Source: Abyssisolibacter fermentans (lineage in GTDB: Bacteria; Bacillota; Clostridia; Tissierellales; MCWD3). Taken from it: a stretch of 63,668 bases of DNA. The position numbers and the translations under genes are program-made. Positions 56,742 to 63,668 of the stretch are shown here, one piece after another (position 1 is the stretch's first letter; each line of letters begins with the position of its first letter). The notes below the pieces were generated by a model, which saw nothing but the letters and a program-made list of their open reading frames with translations, ran no database searches and was not told the origin of the DNA. Where the stretch lies: positions 1-63,668 of the forward strand of contig NZ_LOHE01000029.1 of assembly GCF_001559865.1 (NCBI RefSeq), in the 5' to 3' direction.

Positions 56742-58457
56742 ATGTCGCTGTTGTTTGAGAGTGTTAATATAAAGAAGAGCTTTGGAGATAGAGTAATATT
56801 AAAAGATATTAACTTCAAAGTACAAAATGGAGATAGAGTAGCTGTAGTAGGTAATAATGGAGCTGGAAAGACGACACTTATAAATATAATTGTTGGTTCG
56901 ATAGAGCAAGAAAATGGCTTTATAATATGGCATAAAAAGAATGTCAAAATAGGATATTTGCGTCAATCATCATATTATTCACAAGATGAATATATGGAAG
57001 TGTTGAAGCAAGATACAATAGAAATAAAAGATTTCTTTGATACAGTAAAGAAACTAGGAATAGATTATAATGAAGATTGGAATACTTCAAGACTTTGCAA
57101 TCTTAGCGGTGGTGAAAAAACTAAGTTTTCAATAGCAAAAATTTGGTCAACAATGCCAGAGTTACTTATTTTAGATGAACCTACTAACCATATGGATTAT
57201 CAAGGTATAGAGTGGCTTATCAATGAATTGCGAAATTATAAAGGGACAATTATAGTAATATCACATGATCGTTATTTTATGGATAAAATCAGTGAAAAAG
57301 TAATAGAAATTGAAGATGGAATAGCACATTGTTATAAAGGAAATTACACTAGTTATTATAATGAAAAGAAAAAAAGGTATGAGAGTCAGTTACATCAGTA
57401 TCAAGCTCAAGAAAAATATAAAAACAAAATCAAAAGTGATATAAGGCAATTAAATGATTGGGCATTGAAAGGACATAGAGAATCAACCAAAAAAGAGGGC
57501 TTGAAGGAAAAATATAGAGCAAGAGCTAAAAAGAAAGACAAACAGGTTAAGTCAAGAAGAAAAAGGCTTGAAAAAATAAACGTTGAGGGTATCAAAAAAC
57601 CTAAAGAAGAGCAAAAAATAAAGTTTGATATTATTGGGAATGAAAGCAGTAGCCAAAAAATACTTGAAGCAAGGAATATTGCTAAGACGTTAGGTAATAA
57701 AATATTATTCAATGACAGTTCATTTTACATAAAAAAAGGTGAAAAAATTGGCTTGTTTGGTAAGAATGGCTGTGGTAAAACAACACTTATAAAAACTATA
57801 ATGAGTGAAGGCCTATTTGATAGTGGAGAAATATATGTAAATCCATCACTTAAAGTTGGATATCTAAGTCAAGACGTAATAGATTTTGATAATGATAAAA
57901 CGGTTCTCGAAATATTTGACATAGAAAATTATGAAAAAAGAGGCGTCTTACAGACATTATTAACGAATATGGGGTTTTCAAAAAGCATGATTAACATGAA
58001 AGTAAAAAATCTTAGTTTAGGAGAGAAAACTAGATTGAAACTGGCAAGTATGATAATAATGAAAAGCAATATTTTAATATTAGATGAACCTACAAATCAT
58101 TTAGATCTTCATAGTAGAGAAATGTTAGAAAAAACATTAATGAAGTATCGCGGTACAATTATCATAGTTTCACATGATAGATACCTGATGGAAAAATTAT
58201 GTAATAAGGTTTTAGTTTTTGAAGATAACAAGATAATGAGAATAGAATATTCATTCAAAGAATATATGGACAAGAAATATGACATAAAAGATGTAGAAGT
58301 AGATAATAAAGAAAAATTGATGATTATAGAAAATAAAATTGCTGAATTAATAGGAGAATTAAGCTTATTGAGTCCAGAAGCTGAGAAATATAAAAAGCTT
58401 GATAAAGAGTATCAAAATTTGATTAAGGCTAAGAAAAATTTGACTAACTCGAATTAA
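56742..58457 (+). CDS. ABC-F ATPase, probable ribosome-protection antibiotic resistance protein
   Basis: The 571-residue protein has two ATPase domains and no membrane segment. Domain 1 shows GNNGAGKTT (Lys43), LSGGEKTK and LLILDEPTNHMD. Domain 2 shows GKNGCGKTT, LSLGEKTR and ILILDEPTNHLD. The linker between them (about 205-300) is long, charged and rich in Lys and Arg. A coiled C-terminal extension follows. This is the layout of ABC-F proteins that bind the ribosomal E site; the long linker favours the resistance branch (Vga, Lsa, VmlR types) over housekeeping EttA-type members. AGGAGG precedes the ATG. The attenuator-type leader supports induction by ribosome-targeting antibiotics. Drug range cannot be predicted. 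Confidence 0.85.
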   Translation: MSLLFESVNIKKSFGDRVILKDINFKVQNGDRVAVVGNNGAGKTTLINIIVGSIEQENGFIIWHKKNVKIGYLRQSSYYSQDEYMEVLKQDTIEIKDFFDTVKKLGIDYNEDWNTSRLCNLSGGEKTKFSIAKIWSTMPELLILDEPTNHMDYQGIEWLINELRNYKGTIIVISHDRYFMDKISEKVIEIEDGIAHCYKGNYTSYYNEKKKRYESQLHQYQAQEKYKNKIKSDIRQLNDWALKGHRESTKKEGLKEKYRARAKKKDKQVKSRRKRLEKINVEGIKKPKEEQKIKFDIIGNESSSQKILEARNIAKTLGNKILFNDSSFYIKKGEKIGLFGKNGCGKTTLIKTIMSEGLFDSGEIYVNPSLKVGYLSQDVIDFDNDKTVLEIFDIENYEKRGVLQTLLTNMGFSKSMINMKVKNLSLGEKTRLKLASMIIMKSNILILDEPTNHLDLHSREMLEKTLMKYRGTIIIVSHDRYLMEKLCNKVLVFEDNKIMRIEYSFKEYMDKKYDIKDVEVDNKEKLMIIENKIAELIGELSLLSPEAEKYKKLDKEYQNLIKAKKNLTNSN

Positions 58458-58509
58458 CTTTTGATTATTTAAAAGCTCAAAACATTATTTAGTGAATGGT
58501 AATTATGAA

Positions 58510-58770
58510 CTCACCTACAAAGAAATCTCAGATACTTGCCTAGTTAATTCGTTGGTGAAATAATTGTTTTAGCAGGTGTTTGTGGTTTTGTTAGGGTTGG
58601 GCTACGAATGTTTTTGTTATAGTTATGATTTGAGATAGTTAACTTAAGCTCTATGAAGTTTTTGTTTTTATAGGTTCTAAAAGCTTTTTTAATTATAACC
58701 GATATGTAACTAGGATTTCTCTAAGGTTTCTTCGAAGAGCGACTTTAAGAGCCTGTTTCCTCAACGCTTA
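58510..58770. repeat. Dispersed repeat A, copy 1
   Basis: The copy starts near TCACCTACAAAGAAATCTC and ends near GTTTCCTCAACG. It aligns over its whole length with 59164-59432. Best conserved are CAGATACTTGCCTAGTTA and TATAACCGATATGTAACTAG. Confidence 0.8.
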
Positions 58771-58840
58771 TATTATTAAATCTTTAAAGAATTATAATAA
58801 ATATCTGTTAGATATGTTTTAATTAAAAAATAGCTTGGGT

Positions 58841-59075
58841 AAATCTTTGAGAGAAGTGTAGCTCAATGTTTTTGAGTTAAAGCCATACAAGACATTTTTC
58901 TTACTCGGAGATGCTATATTTTTCTGATTATATAAAGATGAAAAAATATAGGTATCAATGTCGTGCACAAAAAATGTCATGTAGCTTCTAAATAATATAA
59001 TGGTTAGATTTTCTTTAGGGTAAGCCTTTGTAAGTTCGAAGTTATTACATGATGGTTATTCATTACTAAATGGAG
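58841..59075. repeat. Dispersed repeat B, copy 1
   Basis: It is highly similar to 63431-63668 at the window end. Shared blocks include CATTTTTCTTACTCGGAGAT and ATGTCATGTAGCTTCTAAAT. Confidence 0.85.
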
Positions 59076-59078
59076 TGA

Positions 59079-59193
59079 GCAAGTATCTGAGAATCTTTGC
59101 TTGGTTCAGACAACAGGCAGTTTTATTTATGGTGTAAAAGCGATGATAAAACTGCACGTTGAATTCACCCGCAAAGAAACCTCAGATACTTGC
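59079..59193. repeat. Nested inverted repeat at a repeat B / repeat A junction
   Basis: GCAAGTATCTGAG (59079-59091) is the exact complement of CTCAGATACTTGC (59181-59193), and TCTTTGC/GCAAAGA extends the stem. AACAGGCAGTTTTAT (59112-59126) pairs with ATAAAACTGCACGTT (59146-59160) inside. The right arm is the first part of repeat A. Confidence 0.7.
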
Positions 59194-59432
59194 CTAGTTA
59201 GTATATTGGTTGTAATAGTTATTGTAGTAGGCATTTGGGCTTTATTAGGATTGGAGCTTCGAAGGTTTTGCTTGAAACTTTTTGAATTAAAGCGACAAAA
59301 CATCTGCCTAATTTTATGAAGTTTGTATTTTCACAGGTTTAAAAAAGATTTTTTAGTTATAACCGATATGTAACTAGGATGTCTCTAAGGTTTCTTTGAA
59401 GAGAGATTTTAAGAGCTTGTTTCCTCAACGTT
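59164..59432. repeat. Dispersed repeat A, copy 2
   Basis: It matches 58510-58770 with scattered substitutions and small indels. Neither copy keeps an open reading frame common to both, so it is probably non-coding. Confidence 0.8.
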
Positions 59433-59540
59433 TGTTTTATTGAGGATTAAAAAGATTTTATGAAATGACCAAAATTAGAGGCTTTGGTCTAAAAAGCGTG
59501 TTCATACAAATTGAATTAACAGTTTTAGCTGTAAATTTAA

Positions 59541-59563
59541 AGAGAATAGCTAAGCTATTCTCT
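59541..59563 (-). terminator. Palindrome after the oligopeptidase gene, possible terminator
   Basis: AGAGAATAGCT and AGCTATTCTCT flank a single base. Read on the minus strand it is followed by TTTAAATTT, 90 bp after the oligopeptidase stop codon. The T tract is weak. Confidence 0.45.
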
Positions 59564-59652
59564 GAAATAAACAACTATTTATATTACCAATAGTACTAAA
59601 AAAATAAACATGCAGTTTCTAACCTTCCCCTTGTTTTATTCTTTTTATACTC

Positions 59653-61347
59653 TTATAATTTTGTGTCATCCATACTATCTAACCACTCTTTAATTGTATT
59701 TACTACTGATTTCATACAACCTTTGCCAAAAGGAGATTGTAAATTAGCTATTTCAACTAATTTTAAGAATGATTGACTTCCTCCAACTTTGCATAATCTT
59801 AAATAATTACTCCAAGCTTCTCCTTTGTTATCTTGTGATTTTTTCCAAAATTGGAATGCACATATTTGAGCTAAAGTATAATCAATATAATAGAATGGTA
59901 CTTCAAAAATATGACCTTGTTGAAACCAATAACAACCTTTTTCTAGTATATCATTATCTTCATAATCTCTGTGAGGTAAATATTTTTTTTCTATTTTTCT
60001 CCATGCTTGTTTTCTATCGTCTGGTGTTGCTTCTGGATTTGCATAAACATAATGCTGAAATTCATCAACAGTTACACCATAAGGTATAAATAATAATGCT
60101 TCACTTAAATGAGTAAATTTATATTTTTGTTCATCTTCTTCAAAGAATAATTTCATCCAAGGCCAAGTTAAAAATTCCATTGACATTGAATGGATTTCAC
60201 AAGCTTCATATGTTGGGAAATTATATTCAGGAGCTTTAACATCTTTACTTGAGTATGTTTGGAATGCATGACCAGCTTCATGTGTTAATACATCAACATC
60301 TCCAGAAGTACCATTAAAATTAGAAAAAATAAATGGTGTTTTATACTTAGTAATAAAATCGCAGTATCCTCCACCCGCTTTACCTTTTTTACTTACTAAG
60401 TCCATTAACTCATTATCTAACATAAAATTAAAGAATTCTTTTGTTTCTTTAGATAACTGAGAATACATATTTTTAGCATTATTAACTATCCATTCAGGGT
60501 TACCTTTAGGGATTGCATTGCCAGTCTTAAATTTAAATCCTTCATCATAGTATTTAAGCTTATCTAAACCTAATCTTTTTGATTGTCTTTCTTTTAATTG
60601 AGTAGCAACAGGTACAATATACTCTTTTACTTGTTGTCTAAATTTTTTAACCATATCAGCATCATAATCTGATCTAAGCATTCTTATATAAGCCAATTCA
60701 ATGAAATTATTATAACCTAATTTTTTAGCTATTTGTGTCCTTACCTTAACAAGTCCATCGTAAATTTCATCAAACTTTTCTTCATTCTCTTTAAAGAAAT
60801 TTGTTTTAGCTTCCCAAGCTTTCTTCCTCATATTTCTATCTGTTGATTGTTGAAAAGGAGTTAATTGAGGTAATGTTCTTTCTTCTCCTTCAAACATAAT
60901 TTTAGCTGATGCAATTAATTTTGTATACTTACTAGCTAATTTATTCTCTTTTTGAAGATCTTCTATAATTTCAGGCTTAAATTTTTTGAGAGACATAGTA
61001 GCTATATTAAATAATTGCTCACCCCAGCTTTTTTTTAGTTCAGCTTTAAATTTAGAATTAACTAGAGCTTTATAATACTTTGATATTAAATTTTCATACA
61101 TAGGATAAACATGATCAAAATACTCTTGTTCTTCATCATATTTTTTGTCAGTAGTATCAATCGTATGTCTTATTGATGCTAATTGTCCCATAGATTCAAA
61201 ATTTCTTCTTAATTCGTTTATATCTTCAAGTAATGAATTTTGTTCTTCATAGTCCTTTGCATTAATAAATTGATCCAATAAGTTATTAAAATCTTTTTCT
61301 ACCTTTTCAAAATCAGGTCTTATGTATTTCATCTCATTAAACTTCAT
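59653..61347 (-). CDS. M3-family oligoendopeptidase (PepF-like)
   Basis: The 564-residue zinc metallopeptidase has HEAGH (His356, Glu357, His360) in DVLTHEAGHAFQTYS and the downstream Glu region in FPTYEACEIHSMSMEF. There is no signal peptide, so it should act in the cytoplasm on short peptides. The length is usual for the M3B group. AGGAGG lies 8 bp before the ATG on the minus strand. Its promoter (61433-61461) contains the same 18-bp sequence as that of the lipoprotein gene, suggesting a common regulator. The role is general peptide turnover. Confidence 0.93.
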   Translation of the reverse strand: MKFNEMKYIRPDFEKVEKDFNNLLDQFINAKDYEEQNSLLEDINELRRNFESMGQLASIRHTIDTTDKKYDEEQEYFDHVYPMYENLISKYYKALVNSKFKAELKKSWGEQLFNIATMSLKKFKPEIIEDLQKENKLASKYTKLIASAKIMFEGEERTLPQLTPFQQSTDRNMRKKAWEAKTNFFKENEEKFDEIYDGLVKVRTQIAKKLGYNNFIELAYIRMLRSDYDADMVKKFRQQVKEYIVPVATQLKERQSKRLGLDKLKYYDEGFKFKTGNAIPKGNPEWIVNNAKNMYSQLSKETKEFFNFMLDNELMDLVSKKGKAGGGYCDFITKYKTPFIFSNFNGTSGDVDVLTHEAGHAFQTYSSKDVKAPEYNFPTYEACEIHSMSMEFLTWPWMKLFFEEDEQKYKFTHLSEALLFIPYGVTVDEFQHYVYANPEATPDDRKQAWRKIEKKYLPHRDYEDNDILEKGCYWFQQGHIFEVPFYYIDYTLAQICAFQFWKKSQDNKGEAWSNYLRLCKVGGSQSFLKLVEIANLQSPFGKGCMKSVVNTIKEWLDSMDDTKL

Positions 61348-61430
61348 TTTTTTAACCTCCTAAATACTAATATAATAAAGGGTTACAAAGTTTTATGCAC
61401 ATTATTCCTCGGTGTATAAACTTTATAAAT

Positions 61431-61461
61431 ATATTTTACATCTATAATAAGATATTTGCAA
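61431..61461 (-). promoter_or_regulatory. Promoter and putative operator of the oligopeptidase gene
   Basis: On the minus strand TTGCAA (61461-61456), a 17-bp spacer and TAAAAT (61438-61433) carry ATTATAGATGTAAAATAT. This is identical over 18 bp to the lipoprotein promoter at 56191-56208, with the same -35/-10 spacing. Confidence 0.55.
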
Positions 61462-61519
61462 TTATTACATATGCAAACAAAAGAACCTTCCCATTGTTTT
61501 AGAGGAATATATTGTCGTA

Positions 61520-61536
61520 TTGGCAGGAAATATGCG
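61520..61536 (+). promoter_or_regulatory. Possible sigma-54 promoter before the RCC1-repeat gene
   Basis: TTGGCAGGAAATATGCG keeps the GG-N10-GC spacing of -24/-12 promoters and the TTGGCA box. The -12 box is ATGC instead of TTGC. It lies 59 bp before the start codon. A sigma-54 activator is encoded at 42757-44421, but a link is only a possibility. Confidence 0.3.
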
Positions 61537-61594
61537 TTTTGATATCGAAGTAATTATTTTGTTAAAACAATACATTATAGGGAGGCAGTATAAC

Positions 61595-63370
61595 GTGAAG
61601 GAAAAAAGAGTTATTAAAAGAATTTTTTATGTATTATTGGCGTTGGTTTTATGCTTTAATATTACGGTGTTTTCAGGGGGGAGTTTTGCTTATGCAAGTG
61701 GAGATGTTTTTGAAGTAAGTATTTCTGGTGGATGTGCACATACTATGGCTATAATAAATGATAGAACAGTATGGACATGGGGAAAAAATGATTATGGTCA
61801 ATTAGGAGATGGAACAACAGAAAACAAGCGTATACCAGTACAGGTAAAAGGATTAACAGATGTAAAAGCAATAGTTAGTGGAATTGGTTATAGTATGGCT
61901 TTGAAAAGTGATGGAACAGTATGGACATGGGGAGGAAATGATCATGGTCAATTAGGAGATGGAACAACAGAAAACAAGCTTATACTAGTACAGGTAAAAG
62001 GATTAACAGATGTAAATACTATAGCTGGAAAAGCATATCATGGTATGGTCATAAAAAATGATGGAACAGTATGGACATGGGGAAAAAATGATTATGGTCA
62101 ATTAGGAGATGGAACAACAGAAGACAAGCTTATACCAGTACAGGTAAAAGAGTTAACAGATGTAAAAGCTATAACCAGTGGAATTGGTTATAGTATGGCT
62201 TTGCAAAGTGATGGAACAGTATGGACATGGGGAAAAAATGATTATGGTCAATTAGGAGATGGAACAACAGAAGAAAGACATACACCAGTACAGGTAAAAG
62301 GATTAACAGATGTGAAAGCTATAAATGGATTAGCAAATTATAGTATGGCATTAAAAAATGACGGAACAGTTTGGATGTGGGGGTTCAATTCTAATGGACA
62401 GTTAGGAGATGGAACAACACAAGGTAAGTGTGTTCCAGTACAGGTAAAAGGATTAACAGATGTAAAGACTATAGCTGGAATATCAAATCATAGTATGGTC
62501 ATAAAAAATGATGGAACAGTATGGGCATGGGGAAAAAATGATTATGGTCAATTAGGAGATGGAACAACAGAAGAAAGACATACACCAATACAGGTAAAAG
62601 GATTAACAGATGTAAAAGCTATATTCTGTGGAGTTGGTTATAGTGGAGTATTAAAAAGTGACGGAACGGTATGGACATGGGGATGGAATGGAAATGGATG
62701 TTTAGGAGACGGGTCAACAGAAGATAGCCAAATTCCGGTACAGGTAAAAGACTTCGAACTACATCCGATTTTTATACCAAGCATAGATATCCAATCAGTA
62801 GACAAAGCAAGAGTTGGTGATGAAATAATTGCTAATGTTGAAATACATAATGTGAATAATATATATGCAGAAGATATCAAATTGACAATTGATACGAACA
62901 TATTTGAATTTGTAAGTGCTGAAGCTGAAGAAGGATTAAAGATATATCATCAATCTAATGAAGCTGGAGCTTACCGTTTTATAGTAGCAAGTTTAGGTGA
63001 AGCAAATGCAGCAAATGATGATAAATTACTTCTAAAATTAAAGCTTAGAGCAAAAAATATAGGTGAAGGTAAGATAGACATAACAAACGCAAGAATAGCG
63101 GATAACAGTACATTAGAGATGAACATCGAAGAACAAAATTGTGGAGAAAAAACAATAATTATAGAAGGATATAAAGATGTAAACAAATCAGGAGAATTTA
63201 CATTATTAGATTTGGGTATAGATGCTTGGTATTACGGACAGCCTGCAGATAGTACTGATTCTACTAAATATGACGCAGATACAATTGCAGATGGACAAAT
63301 AGATGACAAAGATTTAAATGCTATAGTTGCAGAATTATTAGTAAATGATAATTACGAATTTAATAATTAA
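61595..63370 (+). CDS. Secreted RCC1-repeat protein with cohesin-like and dockerin-like domains
   Basis: Start chosen at GTG 61595, with GGGAGG 8 bp upstream and an immediate signal peptide (basic KEKRVIKR, hydrophobic core, FAYASG cleavage region). The 591-residue protein has seven RCC1 repeats of about 50 residues (roughly 45-390; core NDGTVWTWG...GQLGDGT), which should form one beta-propeller. A cohesin-type beta-sandwich follows (about 398-525; VGDEIIANVEI, LKLRAKNIGEGKIDI). The C-terminal dockerin-like pair of calcium loops (DVNKSGEFTLLD and DADTIADGQIDDKDL) completes it. Cohesin and dockerin parts normally pair between different proteins in cellulosome-type complexes, so having both in one chain is notable. 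It probably acts at the cell surface or in a secreted complex; its ligand is unknown. Confidence 0.85.
   Translation: MKEKRVIKRIFYVLLALVLCFNITVFSGGSFAYASGDVFEVSISGGCAHTMAIINDRTVWTWGKNDYGQLGDGTTENKRIPVQVKGLTDVKAIVSGIGYSMALKSDGTVWTWGGNDHGQLGDGTTENKLILVQVKGLTDVNTIAGKAYHGMVIKNDGTVWTWGKNDYGQLGDGTTEDKLIPVQVKELTDVKAITSGIGYSMALQSDGTVWTWGKNDYGQLGDGTTEERHTPVQVKGLTDVKAINGLANYSMALKNDGTVWMWGFNSNGQLGDGTTQGKCVPVQVKGLTDVKTIAGISNHSMVIKNDGTVWAWGKNDYGQLGDGTTEERHTPIQVKGLTDVKAIFCGVGYSGVLKSDGTVWTWGWNGNGCLGDGSTEDSQIPVQVKDFELHPIFIPSIDIQSVDKARVGDEIIANVEIHNVNNIYAEDIKLTIDTNIFEFVSAEAEEGLKIYHQSNEAGAYRFIVASLGEANAANDDKLLLKLKLRAKNIGEGKIDITNARIADNSTLEMNIEEQNCGEKTIIIEGYKDVNKSGEFTLLDLGIDAWYYGQPADSTDSTKYDADTIADGQIDDKDLNAIVAELLVNDNYEFNN
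61735..62755 (+). repeat. Seven 150-bp in-frame tandem repeats (RCC1 units)
   Basis: Blocks such as GATTATGGTCAATTAGGAGA recur every 150 bp, several times without change. Similarity is as high in DNA as in protein, so the array has probably expanded or been homogenised recently. Confidence 0.85.
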
Positions 63371-63390
63371 TTGAAGTCTTAAATTATTTT

Positions 63391-63428
63391 ATGGCAATCA
63401 GATGTTTTGATTGCCATTTTGTCTTTTA
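63391..63428 (+). terminator. Rho-independent terminator after the RCC1-repeat gene
   Basis: ATGGCAATCA (63391-63400) pairs with TGATTGCCAT (63408-63417) and is followed by TTTTGTCTTTT. Confidence 0.8.
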
Positions 63429-63430
63429 GG

Positions 63431-63668
63431 ATAAACCTTTGAGGGAAGTATAGCTCAATGTTTATGTGTTGAAGCTTTACAAGACATTTTTCTTACTCGG
63501 AGATGCTATATTTTTCTGATTATATAAATATGAAAAAATATAGGCATCAATGTCGTGGTCAAAAAATGTCATGTAGCTTCTAAATAATATAATGGTTAGT
63601 TTTTCTTTAGGGTAAGCCTTTGTAAGTACGAAGTTATTACATGCTTGTGATTCAATACTAAATGGAAA
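63431..63668. repeat. Dispersed repeat B, copy 2 (runs to the window end)
   Basis: It matches 58841-59075 with scattered changes over its whole length. It lies directly after the terminator of the RCC1 gene, and the element may continue beyond the window. Confidence 0.85.

Larger units (their letters stand above)
58458..59652. other. Long intergenic region made of dispersed repeats
   Basis: This 1195-bp region has no credible gene; short open frames in it are not conserved between repeat copies. It contains two copies of repeat A (58510-58770, 59164-59432), one copy of repeat B (58841-59075), a large inverted repeat (59079-59193) and a 23-bp palindrome (59541-59563). Confidence 0.7.

Noticed and set aside
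59101-59319. A 72-codon open frame within the intergenic repeats
   Set aside because: It lies across the inverted repeat and repeat A, is not open in the other copy of repeat A, and has no ribosome binding site.
61735-62755. Regular 150-bp repeats as a CRISPR or satellite array
   Set aside because: The repeats are in frame and encode RCC1 units; there are no unique spacers of constant length.
1875-63186. Many open frames of 60-190 codons antisense to, or out of frame with, the large genes
   Set aside because: They lie entirely within well-supported genes, lack ribosome binding sites and show no recognisable family motifs. They arise from low-GC codon composition.

Overview
The window looks like part of the chromosome of an anaerobic, very AT-rich member of the Clostridia (Bacillota). 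The basis is strongly A/T-biased coding sequence, Gram-positive ribosome binding sites of the AGGAGG type before nearly every gene, a sigma-54 activator, and a secreted protein that ends in a dockerin-like domain. The genus cannot be fixed from the sequence alone.

Region 1 (1-42566) is a non-ribosomal lipopeptide cluster, all on the plus strand. It holds a fatty-acyl starter protein (adenylating ligase, carrier, condensation), an asparagine synthetase, three single-module A-PCP-C proteins and a 5317-residue terminal protein with five modules and a thioesterase. Two cobalamin-binding radical SAM enzymes, two ABC exporter half-subunits and an MFS transporter complete it. Read by eye, the adenylation codes suggest acyl - X (Lys2/aminoadipate-like code) - Asn - Lys-like - Gln - Glu - Lys-like - Val/Ile - Gln, released by the thioesterase. 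The Asn code fits the asparagine synthetase in the same operon.

Two features of the cluster stand out. Three synthetases begin with only the C-terminal lobe of a condensation domain, although the preceding protein already ends in a complete one. Three synthetases and both radical SAM enzymes end in the same short acidic tail, [S/G/A]-[D/E]-F-x-[L/M/F]-COOH. I infer a short-linear-motif docking code that also recruits the tailoring enzymes. The first 640 bp are a decayed duplicate of the 3' end of the starter gene plus the start of the asparagine synthetase gene.

Region 2 (42567-49959) is a small metabolic island. It has a divergently transcribed sigma-54 activator, a well-formed -24/-12 promoter and a large symmetric site between the divergent genes. 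Downstream are a frameshifted YheO-type regulator, a decayed ridA remnant, an MFS transporter, a PatB/MalY-type C-S lyase and a BCCT transporter. A large palindromic repeat and a nested inverted-repeat element lie in its intergenic spaces.

Region 3 (50136-55544) is an operon for a MacA/MacB-like exporter with its own response regulator and sensor kinase. Region 4 (55658-63668) holds a lipoprotein, an antibiotic-resistance-type ABC-F gene behind a long leader (promoter, five-codon reading frame, intrinsic terminator), an M3 oligopeptidase, a secreted RCC1-repeat/cohesin-like/dockerin protein, and two families of about 240-270 bp dispersed intergenic repeats. The lipoprotein and oligopeptidase genes share an identical 18-bp promoter/operator sequence.

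No rRNA, tRNA, CRISPR array, transposase gene or phage gene was seen.
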